NCBI RefSeq assembly: GCF_900120125.1
Contig: NZ_LT635546.1
Location: 595,344-659,343 of the forward strand
DNA: 64,000 nucleotides
Source of the DNA: Gemella massiliensis
GTDB lineage: Bacteria > Bacillota > Bacilli > Staphylococcales > Gemellaceae
Direction of reading: 5' to 3'
This document shows, one piece after another, positions 15,019 to 25,245 of the stretch. Position 1 is the stretch's first letter. Each line of letters begins with the position of its first letter. The notes under the pieces are model-generated. The model was not told where the DNA came from. It did no database searches and saw nothing but the letters and a program-made list of their open reading frames with translations. A program made the position numbers and the translations under genes.

Positions 15019-18000
15019 TTATGCTCCTATTTTTTCTTCTAATCGTTTTAATCTAATATTTAACTCTTGAATTGCTTTAAGCCCTATATTACCAAGTCTA
15101 AAGTCATCTAGTGCTAACTTATCACCTTGAGAAAATACCAAGCTGCTATCCAACGCTTGAATGTCCTGAGCAATCAATCCGCATTTAGTGTAGTCTTTTT
15201 TATGCCCGAATTTATCCCTTTTCCAATCGAATTGTTTGAAGTTTAATTTTTCAATAAATTCTATTGCGTTATAATTACTATCCTCAATCCCTAATTTCAA
15301 TCTTCTATCTGATGATGAAGAGTCAGGCGTGAACCACCAAGTTCCTGATGAACCCGTTCCGTCATCAACATATAATTGACCGCTACGTCCGTCCCAACCT
15401 ATAAATGCAATTTTATAAATCCCATTAACAGGAGTGTCTTTATATCTATTAGAGATTATAGCGTGTCCTTGTACAGGATTGCCATTAAATTTATTGCAAA
15501 TTGCAGCATAACCGTGCACTGTCAACAATGTATTATCGACGTTAGGATAAACCGTTTGTCCTGCGACAGAAAAATCTGGGTCGTGGTAAATAAATATCCC
15601 CTTAGGATAATTATCCCATGTATCACCTAAAATCTGAACCCCTGTTCCATAATTAGCAGTATAAGAAGCAGGAGTGTTAATTTGGAGTCCTCTATCTACT
15701 GGTTGCATATAACCATACTCACCTATTTTTATCTTAGTAGTACCTGTAAGTGTTGACCCGGTAATTGTAACCCCCTCAATAGTTCCACCATATATCCTAT
15801 CTCCGCTTAAATACCCAGTGGTAATTTGAGTAGCACTGATGTCAACGGCTTGTAATTTATTGATAAATGCACTATTGGCAAACAACTCTTTAACCAATAG
15901 ATTATTTACTAACAATTTATTAATCATTGCTTCATCAACTTTCAATGCGTCAGCGGTAATGCTTTCAGCCGTCATATGAATAGCTTGTATTGATCCGGCG
16001 GATATATGCCCAGTTTCTATTGACCCTGTTGATATATGCTTAGAGTTTATAGTTCCGTCAACAATTAACTCTGCTGACCTTTTTTGGCGAATTTCTAAAT
16101 TTTTACAAGCTATTTTGTGGAAGTTGTTATTTCCTTCTTGATATATTCCTAATCTGTAATATTCAATATCTGAAATATCAGGGTTAACCCTTAAATCAAC
16201 TCCTCGTTTACTTGATATATAAGTTGAATTTTTTGAAGCAATTTTTTTAAAAAAGTATTCTGCATTTTGACCGTTTCTCTTTATTTCAATTATAAAGTTA
16301 AGGTCATAAGTTAAGTTACCTTGCCAGATAAATTCTCCTATTATTCTAAATTCATTTTTATTTAATAGGTTATCTTCTTTTATTTTAGAGGTTAGCCATA
16401 GTGAACGTTGCTCTAATCCAATTTCATTTCGCTTATCAACTTCAACCAAATTCTCATTACTTGGAGTAATTATAAATTTATCAGTTATCGCTTGGATACT
16501 GTCAGGACTTATTCTTAGCATACTAGCTAACGACTTACCGTTGAATTGTCTTCCTGACCCAAAATCAATACCGTCATCAGTTATTCTCATCTGTGAGTAT
16601 TTAACTAAGTCATTAGGATTAATGCTGCCAACTTTATTTAACGTTTCAGTTGCTGTTTGCTTCCAAGTATTTAATGCGTTTATTTGGTTAGTACTATCTT
16701 CAGGAGCTGGAGACCACGAACTAGGTATTACAGTTCCATATCCAAGATAAGGTTCAGCTATTTTGCAATGCCCATTTTTATCAATTGCCACGAAAAAGAA
16801 ATTATTCTTCGTGAAATCAAAATCGCTTTCTGCTATAAATTTAATCTCTTTAATTACCCATTGATTTTTTGGCATATTATCGGATAAATTAAAAGATTTT
16901 AAAGTAGAGTTATTTTTATGATTTTTTAATCTTAACTTAACTCCTGCGTCGTCATTTACATCACTAAAAATATAGATTGGTAATCTAATTACTAACTTAT
17001 CGCCTTTTTTAACTGACGATATGCTACTTTTAACGTTAAGACCTTTCCAACCGTTACTAGTTGCTCCTGTTACTTGCCATTCAATAGAATTATGCCCGTT
17101 ATAATCATTTTGATTAATTTTTAAAGTAGCACTTGTATTTTCTATTGAATTTGAGTCTGGGAAATGCGTATTTAAAAGTAAGTTACGGTTACTATAGCTT
17201 ATATTATCAATAGCACTTGATATTTCCCTAGTAACGCCCTTGCTGGTTTCTTCTAGCTTATTAGTAAGATTTTGAGCTGTTACATATCCTTTACCGTCAA
17301 TTACTTTTAATACTTCTGTTCTTTCTCGTTTTAAAGCTTCTACAGTGTTAGTTTCAACCCAAGACTTCATTGTTTGAGTTCTTTCGCCGTCTTTATTTAC
17401 ATAATCTTCTAACTTGACTATTTTGTTTGATAAGCCATCAGCGGTTACTTTAAATTCTGATTTAACAGCATTAATGCTATCGTTGGTATCTTTTTTTATC
17501 TTCTCAAACTCTCTAGTAACTTCGCCGTTTAGCTCTGTTACTTTATTAAATGCAGTTTCGCCTTTTTCTTTGGCGGAAGCTATTTCTTTTTCTAAATCTG
17601 CTATTTTACCAATGTTACCAGATTTTATTTTTTCTATTTCTTTTTTTGTTTCATTAAGGTTTTTATCAAAATCATCTCTCGCCTTGTTAACATCTTCCCT
17701 AACTTTCGACATATCCTTTTCAAAAGCGGTATTAATTTCTCCGGTTAATTCTTCGGCTTTTATATGTGCTTCTTCAATTCTTTTTTCTAAGTTTTTCTCA
17801 AAATCGTTTGATCTTATATTATATAGTTCCTCGTGGGCTACAATTTCTTTTTGCACATACGTTTGAAAATTCTCATCTAATATTCTATAATTTGTTGCCA
17901 TTTGGTTATTAGCTTGTTCTATTTTAGCGTTGATAGAACCTATTAATTGTTTTGTAGAACTTTTATTAATCTCTCCAAATTCCACCTCTAAATACTTATC

Positions 18001-19275
18001 ATTTAAAGCGTCATATACAATCTTGCAGCAATTTATAACTTTTCTCACATTAAGTTTATCAAATACAACCATTGCCTTATCATTTATATTGATGTTTCTA
18101 TATTCATTATCAGCTACATTGAAACTATAATTTTTTATAGGAACATCTCTTGTATCTTCTTCGTTAAATAAATGTATTTCACACCAACGTTTTAGATCAT
18201 CTACGCTATCTATATCGCTACTTCCTATACTTAAGCTAGCTTCATATACTCTAGCGTATTTATCAATCAAAGGACTTTTATATATAGTTCTGAATATTTT
18301 TTCCTTTTCTTCTTTTTCAGTTTTTCTATTTTTTTCTTGTTCCTCAAATTTTTTTCTACGTTCTTCTTCTCTAGCTGCGTTATTTTCTAATATTCTAGCG
18401 TTATTTTCTTGCTGTTTTCTAAGGTGTTCCTGGTGTATTTCATCTTGTGTCCTTTTCGGTCTATTTTTGTTAGCTTGATATTCTTGCTCGGCTTTTTGTT
18501 GCCTTATTAATCTTTCTTCCGCTTCTTTTTTCTCACGCTCTTTTATTTTTTGTTGACTTTTTTCGAAACGTTCTCTACGTGCTTGTGCTTTTTTACGTTC
18601 TCTTTCAGCTTTTCCCTCTTCTGAATTATCAGGTTGATATTTGCAAGTAACGTGATATTTAGTTACTATATTTTTAAAATCAACAGTTTCTTGTAATTGG
18701 GAAATATTTTTACTTTCGTGGAATAAAATTTCCGTATTTTTACTAGAAGCCGTATGAACGAATGTAACTTTATAATTATCATATTCTAAATGGCAATCAA
18801 AAGTTTTTAAAATTCCCTTTTCTCCAAATATCAAATCATACAATGGCGTATCGTTACATTCAATTACACCATCTCTTTTGAAATTACTATCAAAAGTAAA
18901 ATCTTTCATACCCTTAGCACGAACTATTCTATTTAAATGCCCACAAATTAATTCTATGTTACCATAACGTGAAAAATCATTATAAGATCCCTCGTGTCCC
19001 TCATCAACAAACGGGATAATGATATTTTTACAATCGAAAAAGACATGTTCGCAAAACACGTCTTTATATTGTTCTTTTGTTATAATTTCTTTTACCCTAT
19101 AATCTTGATTAAAAACACTAGTTCCTACATGAATTATTTCATCAACGTTTATATCTTCGTCAATAGGCAACTTAAAACCTAAAGTATCCTGATAATCTTG
19201 AGTTTTTGTCAATTTAACATCAGTAGCACTTGCTAAGTTTTTTTCTGTTTTTGCTCTAATTATCAATCTTTCCAC
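15019..19275 (-). CDS. tail-tip/host-specificity protein with S74 intramolecular chaperone
   Basis: Large tail protein of 1418 residues. The N-terminal 200 or so residues match the prophage tail-endopeptidase/Tal type that follows Dit at the tail tip. Residues about 208-330 are an exceptionally charged K/E/R helix. The middle has long coiled coils (about 440-680), then beta-rich receptor-binding-type domains, including repeated ISTGSIETGHISAGSIQ turns near 1110-1160. The C terminus (about 1310-1418) is a Peptidase_S74 chaperone with the self-cleavage serine in SSSSDRRLKLGI, so the last part should be cut off after trimer folding. It overlaps the Dit gene by 13 bases. Confidence 0.88.
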   Translation of the reverse strand: MERLIIRAKTEKNLASATDVKLTKTQDYQDTLGFKLPIDEDINVDEIIHVGTSVFNQDYRVKEIITKEQYKDVFCEHVFFDCKNIIIPFVDEGHEGSYNDFSRYGNIELICGHLNRIVRAKGMKDFTFDSNFKRDGVIECNDTPLYDLIFGEKGILKTFDCHLEYDNYKVTFVHTASSKNTEILFHESKNISQLQETVDFKNIVTKYHVTCKYQPDNSEEGKAERERKKAQARRERFEKSQQKIKEREKKEAEERLIRQQKAEQEYQANKNRPKRTQDEIHQEHLRKQQENNARILENNAAREEERRKKFEEQEKNRKTEKEEKEKIFRTIYKSPLIDKYARVYEASLSIGSSDIDSVDDLKRWCEIHLFNEEDTRDVPIKNYSFNVADNEYRNININDKAMVVFDKLNVRKVINCCKIVYDALNDKYLEVEFGEINKSSTKQLIGSINAKIEQANNQMATNYRILDENFQTYVQKEIVAHEELYNIRSNDFEKNLEKRIEEAHIKAEELTGEINTAFEKDMSKVREDVNKARDDFDKNLNETKKEIEKIKSGNIGKIADLEKEIASAKEKGETAFNKVTELNGEVTREFEKIKKDTNDSINAVKSEFKVTADGLSNKIVKLEDYVNKDGERTQTMKSWVETNTVEALKRERTEVLKVIDGKGYVTAQNLTNKLEETSKGVTREISSAIDNISYSNRNLLLNTHFPDSNSIENTSATLKINQNDYNGHNSIEWQVTGATSNGWKGLNVKSSISSVKKGDKLVIRLPIYIFSDVNDDAGVKLRLKNHKNNSTLKSFNLSDNMPKNQWVIKEIKFIAESDFDFTKNNFFFVAIDKNGHCKIAEPYLGYGTVIPSSWSPAPEDSTNQINALNTWKQTATETLNKVGSINPNDLVKYSQMRITDDGIDFGSGRQFNGKSLASMLRISPDSIQAITDKFIITPSNENLVEVDKRNEIGLEQRSLWLTSKIKEDNLLNKNEFRIIGEFIWQGNLTYDLNFIIEIKRNGQNAEYFFKKIASKNSTYISSKRGVDLRVNPDISDIEYYRLGIYQEGNNNFHKIACKNLEIRQKRSAELIVDGTINSKHISTGSIETGHISAGSIQAIHMTAESITADALKVDEAMINKLLVNNLLVKELFANSAFINKLQAVDISATQITTGYLSGDRIYGGTIEGVTITGSTLTGTTKIKIGEYGYMQPVDRGLQINTPASYTANYGTGVQILGDTWDNYPKGIFIYHDPDFSVAGQTVYPNVDNTLLTVHGYAAICNKFNGNPVQGHAIISNRYKDTPVNGIYKIAFIGWDGRSGQLYVDDGTGSSGTWWFTPDSSSSDRRLKLGIEDSNYNAIEFIEKLNFKQFDWKRDKFGHKKDYTKCGLIAQDIQALDSSLVFSQGDKLALDDFRLGNIGLKAIQELNIRLKRLEEKIGA

Positions 19276-19976
19276 CTCCAGGTTACTTCAACTTCTAAAC
19301 TTTCCCCGTCTATTAATTGTATTTTATTATCACCAACATTTAGCTTAGGATAGTATCCCTCATATTCGCTTGATATATTTTTATATTCACCTGTAAGATT
19401 AGTAACATTTTGTTTCCTATTCTTACAAATAACTATATATCCACCGTTCGAATTTTTTAAAGTGTTAGTTACACCGTTAACATTAAATCTTAATGTTCCA
19501 TTACCTTTTATAATGAATTTAGGTTCAGCATGAGCGTTACCAATATTTTTTATCGTTGTGATTGTACCCTTAGTAATATTTATATGTTCTGAACCGCTTT
19601 TATATATAAAAGCATTAAAATAAACTGGGATAATAAGTTTAACGTATTCAGGACTATCATAATAAACGGTTTGAACTGCACCATCTATATAATATTCACG
19701 ATATTTACCTGGTTCTTTAGGTAATGTTATTCTATTACCATTTCTAAACGCTTCTATCACTTCATAGCGTTTTACTTTTCTAACAATAACTGTGATTGTT
19801 GGGTTATAACCTTGATAAGTATCTGCTGAATATACATAGCTATCATCAAAACTATTATTTTCAGTTTTAACTTTTTTTTCAGTTACCCCTTTATAATCAT
19901 CAAAATTTAAGATACCGAGATTAAGTTTATAATCTGCGGTATCCAATATTATATCGTCATCTTTATAGATTATCAT
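19263..19976 (-). CDS. distal tail protein (Dit)
   Basis: A 237-residue sipho_tail/Dit protein that forms the hub ring joining the tail tube to the tail tip. The N-terminal domain has NFDDYKGVTEKKVKTENNSFDDSYVYSADTYQGYNPTITV-type beta strands, and the C-terminal part (about 130-237) is a galectin-like region with GTITTIKNIGNAHAEPKFIIKGNG. It sits between tape measure and tail-tip genes, overlapping both, as in most Firmicute siphophages. Confidence 0.87.
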   Translation of the reverse strand: MIIYKDDDIILDTADYKLNLGILNFDDYKGVTEKKVKTENNSFDDSYVYSADTYQGYNPTITVIVRKVKRYEVIEAFRNGNRITLPKEPGKYREYYIDGAVQTVYYDSPEYVKLIIPVYFNAFIYKSGSEHINITKGTITTIKNIGNAHAEPKFIIKGNGTLRFNVNGVTNTLKNSNGGYIVICKNRKQNVTNLTGEYKNISSEYEGYYPKLNVGDNKIQLIDGESLEVEVTWRWKD

Positions 19977-22900
19977 AACCTAATCTCCTATCTATAATTT
20001 CATGTTGTTTGTATGTTATATTGCCAACTTTTTCGCCATCAAGATATACATTACTTTTCAGTTCTAAATCATTTATTTTACCGATTAGTACATTAAGTGT
20101 ATCAATAACTCCGGTATTTTGTGACATGTTATGTTGTATAGAATAATCGGAAACAGCACTAAAATTCATGTATTCTTTCATTTTATCGCCTACGTTGAAC
20201 TGTTTAGCATTCTTCACAGTATCGCTTAAAGTATTACGTATATTATCAGTTACTAAACTTGCTTTTTCGCTGATACCTACCGCCATACCCTCTGCCATAC
20301 CGTATCCTATAATACGTTTAAATACTCTTGATGGAGAATTAATACCTAATGCGTCTTTCGCTGCTTGTAAAGCACCGTATGCTATTCCTCTTAATCTACT
20401 AAATAAACTTCCTTGACTACCGTTAACACCTGCAACTATTCCGCCTATCATACCGCCACCAACACTCCAAAATGACACAGAACTGGCACCATTTCTTCCG
20501 TGATTAGCTGTTTGTTGTGCTGCATTCCACACATGACCGTCACCGCTTTTTATGCCTTGACCTAACTGTTGTGATTTTTGACGACCGACAGGTGACATAT
20601 CTGTGTTAGCAACTTTACCAACCATACCGTTTGTTATAGCGTCCATAGGATTATCAATGTTCGGTTTCCCGTTTGCTATTCCGCCACCCATGCCGTTCAT
20701 GATACCTACACCTAACGGGAATAAGTTTACTCCGCCGACTATACCAGTTATGCTACTTACAACAGTTGTTATTGATGAATCAACCTCGGATTGTCCGTTG
20801 TTAATTCCGCTAGCTAATTGGTTCATAGATTGCGAACCTTGTTCATTCATTTTATTAGCGACTTCATTTCCCAACTTATCAACATCTATACCCGCTTTTT
20901 GTAATGCTTCTCTGTATTTATTTCTAGTTTCTTCTGGTAAGGTATTCATGGTATCTAAGAAAGATTTAACGTTTTTGGTTTGTGATTCGGTTAAAGTACC
21001 ACCATTTGCTATGGCATCTTGTATCATACTTAACCAAACTCCAAGTTGTTTAGCTTTATGTTCACTAAATTGATTATTTAGATTATCATAATGCCATTTT
21101 TTCTCGTTTTCATAACGTGTATCTTCTTCTTTTTGTTTAGCAATTTGTTGTTGGTATGTTAAGTTTGTATCTTCCCAAATTTTTTTACTTCTTACTTTAT
21201 GTTGTCGTTCTACTTCTTCTATGCCTTGGCGTGCAGTAGCTAAATCTTTAATATAATTTTGTTCTATACCAAAACGTTGAGAATAACCGTCTATTGCAGT
21301 CTGCATACTTTCAGAATAACTTTGTTTTTCTTTAGCTAAACGTTTATCATATTCAGCTTTTAATTGTTCTGAAGATTTTCTCATTTCAGGCGGCAAATTA
21401 TTATTAATCTCAATTTGTTGGTCGTACCATTGTTGTAAACTATCGTTTGATTGTTTGTGTAAATCACCTAAATCCTTAACATGTTTGTCAAAGTTTCTTA
21501 TATAGCTTTCATCATCAATATTTTTATTAGCGTTCAAATTTTTAGATAGACTAATTATTTTTTTATATGAACTTTCAGTTTTAGAAGCTCTTTCGTTTTC
21601 TAATTGATTAATACTTTCAATGTTAGCTTTAATAGTTTCAACTTCCTGATTATTAAGTGTTCTATTTTCTGCTGTTGCACTTTCAATAGCCTTAGTTATT
21701 TTTCTGTAATTTTCCTGGACCGATTGTGCCAGTTCCTCTAATTTATGTTGATAACTATCTTTACCGTATATTTGTTCTAATGCACTCCTAGCACTTGCTA
21801 CACGTTTTTTAAATTCGCCTACAGCTTCTCCTACTTTACCGAATGTATTTCCTAACTTATCGGCACTTTCTTTAGCGTTACGTTGTGCCACAATTAACGG
21901 ATCGTATTTTTCTTTTAACTGTGTTATTAAAGTTCCTAATGCAGTACCTAACGTTAAAGAAGCTGTAATAGGATTAGTCATTGCTAAACCAAAGTTTTTG
22001 AATTGAGTTTTAGCACTTCCTATTGCCCAAGTTAATGGTGGTATTACAGCAGTTAAACCTACAACTCCAGTTATGAATTTTTTAGTGCCGTCACTAGCGT
22101 TGGCAAGAGAATTTACTACTCCAGTTCCGCTGTCTACTATACTTTTCATAGCTGGCGCCCATGCTTTACCTACTTCATAAGAAGCGTTGCTAACACTTGC
22201 TTTAAATCTATCAATAGCACCACCGACACCACTTGTTAGCTGGTCAGCCATTTCTTTTGTAGCACCTTTAGAGTTTTTAATAGAGTTAGTTAAATCATTA
22301 ACAGAGGTGTCAGAAGCATTTAAAATAGCCATCCAACCACTCATTGCCGTTTTACCGAACACAGTAGCTGAAAATTGTGCTTTTTGTGCTTCGGTCATTC
22401 CTTTAGTTTTTTCTCTTAATTCAGAAATAACTTGAATTAACGGTTTAGTCTTACCATTAGCGTCTGTCATGCTAAAACCTATTTGACTTAACGCTGCTTT
22501 CGCTTGTGCTGATGGTTTAACTAGGTTTGTAAGACCTGCTCTTAATGCTGTACCTGCTACCGAAGCTTTAATGCCGTTGTTAGCCATTATGGCAATAGCA
22601 CTAGCCGTATCTTCTATAGTATATCCTAACGTACCAGCAACAGGAGCAACGTATTTCAACGTTTCTCCCATTTTGGTAATATCTGTTGTAGATTTAATTG
22701 AAGCCATAGTTAGAACATCGGTAAATCGTGCTGTTTCATTTGCTTTTAAGCCAAAGGAAGCTAGTCCGTCGGCTACTATTTCGGTAGCTTGTGCTAGTTC
22801 CATACCTTCAACTTTCGCTAGGTTCATTACATTTATAACTTCTCTTTGAGCGTCAGCAGAACTCCAGTTTGCTTTTATAAGTTCTTCCATACCGCTTGCA

Positions 22901-24168
22901 ACTTGTTTTACGCTATAAACCGTTCCTTTCGAAGATTCTCTAGCACTTGCTTCAACTTCTTTAAATGAACTTGTAAATTTTTCTCTTACACCGTCAGAAG
23001 CAGCGGCAGCAACTCGTCTTAAACCGTCATCAGTTTCTCTAAATTCATTTAGAACCCTACTCATACCATAAGTTACAGGTAGCGTATATCCCAGTGTAAA
23101 GTTTCTACCAGCGTCACGCATAGCTTGAGCATTGCTTTGTAAACTTTGATTAAAACTAGAAAAGAAACCACTAAAACCACTTAATTTAGCAGAATTAATC
23201 AATCCAACACTTTTGTGTAATTCTTTTACGTGTCTATTGCTTTCTGCGATTTTAAGGTTTAATCTAGTAAATTCTTCTCTGTTATTAGTAGTTTTTACTC
23301 TGTCTAAATCTGTTTTTAAAAGCTTTGTCTTTTCTCTAGTTTTTGTTAGTTCATTTCTTGCTTCTTCAAGTTTTAGTGATTTTAAAACACTGTTATTAGG
23401 TGCAAATTCTAATTCTTTTTTTAAACTTTTACTAGTTTCTCTACTTTTCTTAAGTTCGCTATCAAGTTTTTCAATTTGAACTAAAGTTTGATTAAATTTA
23501 GCACCGCCTAACTTATCAAGTTCGTTACGTACGTTTTTAGCTTCCGCTTTAGTTTCTTCAAGTTTTGCTTTTATCCTGTTGAAACCTTGAGGATCTGTTT
23601 TAAAATCAATTTTCCTTAAATCTTGAACAAGAATAAGAGTTTGCTTATCTAAGTTATCAACTTGAGATTTAAGCTCTCTAAATTTACTAGCCGCAGCACT
23701 AACGTTACCTACATCTAATTTTAAGGCTTTATTCAAGCTTTCTACATTGGTTTTACTTCGTTTAAGTTCGTTTTCTAATTTTTCTAATGCTTGAATATTG
23801 CCTAAGTTAGATAAGACTTTGTTTATTTCTCTTAAACTAGATTTTAAAGTTTCATTTTTAGAACGTAAAACTTCTAATTGGTTAGTAAGTTTTTGAACTG
23901 TTCTAGTTTCTCCGAGTTCTGCGTGTTTCGCTATTTGTTTCTTTAAGTTACCAATAAGTTTATAATTTTGAGCTATTTCCCTATTCAGTTCTTTTTGTTT
24001 TTGAATTAATAAACTCGTACTATGAGGGTCAAAACGTAAAGCAGTGCCAATCTTTCTAAGTTCTGTTGCACTTTCTCTCGCAATAGCATTTACTTTACTA
24101 AAAGCCGATTTTAATTGTGAAATATCCGCTTTAAGCGTTATCCGTCTACCACGTTCTTCTAAAGCCAT
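19963..24168 (-). CDS. tail tape measure protein
   Basis: A 1401-residue protein that fixes tail length and is ejected with the DNA. Residues about 1-330 are long coiled coils; 350-650 carry the TP901-type tape measure core, with FRETDDGLRRVAAAASDGV and VADGLASFGLKANETARFTDVLTMAS; then hydrophobic glycine-rich segments (ITGVVGLTAVIPP, VGGGMIGGIVAGV) and the terminal INSPSRVF motif. I start at ATG 24168 because AAAGGGGGACAATTA precedes it; ten more codons upstream are in frame but would overlap the chaperone extension. Confidence 0.9.
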   Translation of the reverse strand: MALEERGRRITLKADISQLKSAFSKVNAIARESATELRKIGTALRFDPHSTSLLIQKQKELNREIAQNYKLIGNLKKQIAKHAELGETRTVQKLTNQLEVLRSKNETLKSSLREINKVLSNLGNIQALEKLENELKRSKTNVESLNKALKLDVGNVSAAASKFRELKSQVDNLDKQTLILVQDLRKIDFKTDPQGFNRIKAKLEETKAEAKNVRNELDKLGGAKFNQTLVQIEKLDSELKKSRETSKSLKKELEFAPNNSVLKSLKLEEARNELTKTREKTKLLKTDLDRVKTTNNREEFTRLNLKIAESNRHVKELHKSVGLINSAKLSGFSGFFSSFNQSLQSNAQAMRDAGRNFTLGYTLPVTYGMSRVLNEFRETDDGLRRVAAAASDGVREKFTSSFKEVEASARESSKGTVYSVKQVASGMEELIKANWSSADAQREVINVMNLAKVEGMELAQATEIVADGLASFGLKANETARFTDVLTMASIKSTTDITKMGETLKYVAPVAGTLGYTIEDTASAIAIMANNGIKASVAGTALRAGLTNLVKPSAQAKAALSQIGFSMTDANGKTKPLIQVISELREKTKGMTEAQKAQFSATVFGKTAMSGWMAILNASDTSVNDLTNSIKNSKGATKEMADQLTSGVGGAIDRFKASVSNASYEVGKAWAPAMKSIVDSGTGVVNSLANASDGTKKFITGVVGLTAVIPPLTWAIGSAKTQFKNFGLAMTNPITASLTLGTALGTLITQLKEKYDPLIVAQRNAKESADKLGNTFGKVGEAVGEFKKRVASARSALEQIYGKDSYQHKLEELAQSVQENYRKITKAIESATAENRTLNNQEVETIKANIESINQLENERASKTESSYKKIISLSKNLNANKNIDDESYIRNFDKHVKDLGDLHKQSNDSLQQWYDQQIEINNNLPPEMRKSSEQLKAEYDKRLAKEKQSYSESMQTAIDGYSQRFGIEQNYIKDLATARQGIEEVERQHKVRSKKIWEDTNLTYQQQIAKQKEEDTRYENEKKWHYDNLNNQFSEHKAKQLGVWLSMIQDAIANGGTLTESQTKNVKSFLDTMNTLPEETRNKYREALQKAGIDVDKLGNEVANKMNEQGSQSMNQLASGINNGQSEVDSSITTVVSSITGIVGGVNLFPLGVGIMNGMGGGIANGKPNIDNPMDAITNGMVGKVANTDMSPVGRQKSQQLGQGIKSGDGHVWNAAQQTANHGRNGASSVSFWSVGGGMIGGIVAGVNGSQGSLFSRLRGIAYGALQAAKDALGINSPSRVFKRIIGYGMAEGMAVGISEKASLVTDNIRNTLSDTVKNAKQFNVGDKMKEYMNFSAVSDYSIQHNMSQNTGVIDTLNVLIGKINDLELKSNVYLDGEKVGNITYKQHEIIDRRLGYDNL

Positions 24169-24184
24169 TAATTGTCCCCCTTTC

Positions 24185-24366
24185 TTACAATTTATCAATA
24201 ATATCTTGCGTTGCTTTTAATGGATAATCGTAACTATCGTTTCCTTGCTCTACAAAAGTACCAGTTACTATACACATAGGTATTTCTTTCATATCTGCAT
24301 ATGTAAACCCCGCCTGTTTACATCTAAGTAAATAAAGCGGGGTAGTCATCTTTCTTACACTTACTT
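24185..24366 (-). CDS. -1 frameshift extension of tail assembly chaperone (gpT-like)
   Basis: A 60-codon frame without its own ribosome site, lying in the -1 frame relative to the gpG-like gene and reaching its stop 17 bases before the tape measure ATG. The extension reads LYLLRCKQAGFTYADMKEIPM and so on, ending in a DIIDKL helix. With the upstream slippery site this gives a gpG-T fusion of about 160 residues, the standard tail assembly chaperone of long-tailed phages. Confidence 0.85.
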
Positions 24367-24371
24367 TTTTT
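24300..24371 (-). promoter_or_regulatory. -1 frameshift site with predicted pseudoknot
   Basis: Heptamer A-AAA-AAG (24370-24364) is in the right phase of the gpG-like frame and lies directly before its TAA. About 21 nt downstream, CCCCGC pairs with GCGGGG and the intervening ATGTAAAC pairs with GTTTACAT beyond it; the two helices interleave, which makes an H-type pseudoknot. The spacer is longer than the usual 5-9 nt. Confidence 0.8.
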
Positions 24372-24663
24372 CAGTTTCACTCGCTACATTTGGAGAAGTG
24401 GTTTCCATATAACAAGCGAATATATTCTCAATAGATTGTACCAAATCGTATGGTGTAAATTCTCTACTGAATTCTTCAAGTGTTTTTTCTGAGCCTGTTA
24501 AAGCGTACGCTAGATTTAGATATATTTCGTATAATTCTATGAAAGTCTTGTTATCATCTTCGATGCCGAAAATATCTACTCCAGTTTCTTTAAAAAAACG
24601 TATTGGAAAATCTGCGGTCAATATTTTTGTTTCGTATGTGTTTTTTCCGATTTTCAATTCCAT
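24361..24663 (-). CDS. tail assembly chaperone, short form (gpG-like)
   Basis: A 100-residue protein between major tail and tape measure genes, the position of lambda gpG. It has IGKNTYETKILTADFPIRFFKETGVDIFG at the start and a helical second half (FIELYEIYLNLAYAL, EEFSREFTPYDLVQSIENIF), consistent with phage TAC families. It ends SETEKK-stop on the slippery heptamer, so a fraction of ribosomes should make the longer G-T product. Confidence 0.82.
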   Translation of the reverse strand: MELKIGKNTYETKILTADFPIRFFKETGVDIFGIEDDNKTFIELYEIYLNLAYALTGSEKTLEEFSREFTPYDLVQSIENIFACYMETTSPNVASETEKK

Positions 24664-24684
24664 TAATTTTGTTCCCCTTTTTTA

Positions 24685-25245
24685 TTATAAATGATTAAGT
24701 GTATAAACTTTTTCAAACCATTTAGTATAAACTTCTTCTTCGGTATCTTTAGATGTTTTAAGTCTACCAATACCTTTTTCGTTTGTTAACCCCTCGTAAG
24801 AAAATTTCAGTATAGGAACGTCAATTTTTTCAGTAGTTGTTTTATATTCATATTTAGGTTTTGACAATTTAACACGTAACAAACAATGTCTTTCTGCTTT
24901 TTCGTTACCGTCAACCTCAAAAAGTAAAGCAATTTCAGTTGGTTGTGTATACATGTCTTCGTATTGTACTTTTTTAGTATCTTCTTTCATACCTAATACA
25001 TCTTTTTCAAATTTATCATCAACGTTATAAATACTAAGTTCCCCTTTATATCCTGCTGATGACGTTGTAACAAAAAACACTAACCCCTCTGAAAAGTGTT
25101 TTTCTGATGATTGTTCCAATTCCATTGTAAGTTCAGTTGTACCCATTAATTTTGTTACGGTTCCAAAAGTTAATGTTCCGTCTTGACCTACAGTTACAGT
25201 TGCGTAATGCACATTTTTTAAATTAAATAAATATTTATTGCTCAT
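24685..25245 (-). CDS. major tail (tube) protein
   Basis: A 186-residue protein matching the phi13/TP901-like major tail protein type, the polymerising tube subunit. Seen are an N-terminal NLKNVHYATVTV strand, an EQSSEKHFSEG loop and the C-terminal KYEYKTTTEKIDVPILKFSYEG region. It lies between the tail terminator and chaperone genes, and overlaps the former by 11 bases. Family assignment rests on pattern and position. Confidence 0.82.
   Translation of the reverse strand: MSNKYLFNLKNVHYATVTVGQDGTLTFGTVTKLMGTTELTMELEQSSEKHFSEGLVFFVTTSSAGYKGELSIYNVDDKFEKDVLGMKEDTKKVQYEDMYTQPTEIALLFEVDGNEKAERHCLLRVKLSKPKYEYKTTTEKIDVPILKFSYEGLTNEKGIGRLKTSKDTEEEVYTKWFEKVYTLNHL

Noticed and set aside
17414-17866. 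150-codon plus-strand frame opposite the tail-tip gene
   Set aside because: It is antisense to a coiled-coil coding region, has no ribosome site and a Ser/Phe/Leu composition typical of the reverse of Glu/Lys-rich codons.
20603-21073. 156-codon plus-strand frame opposite the tape measure gene
   Set aside because: Shadow of a Gly/Asn/Ala-rich coding region; no start signals and no place in any operon.
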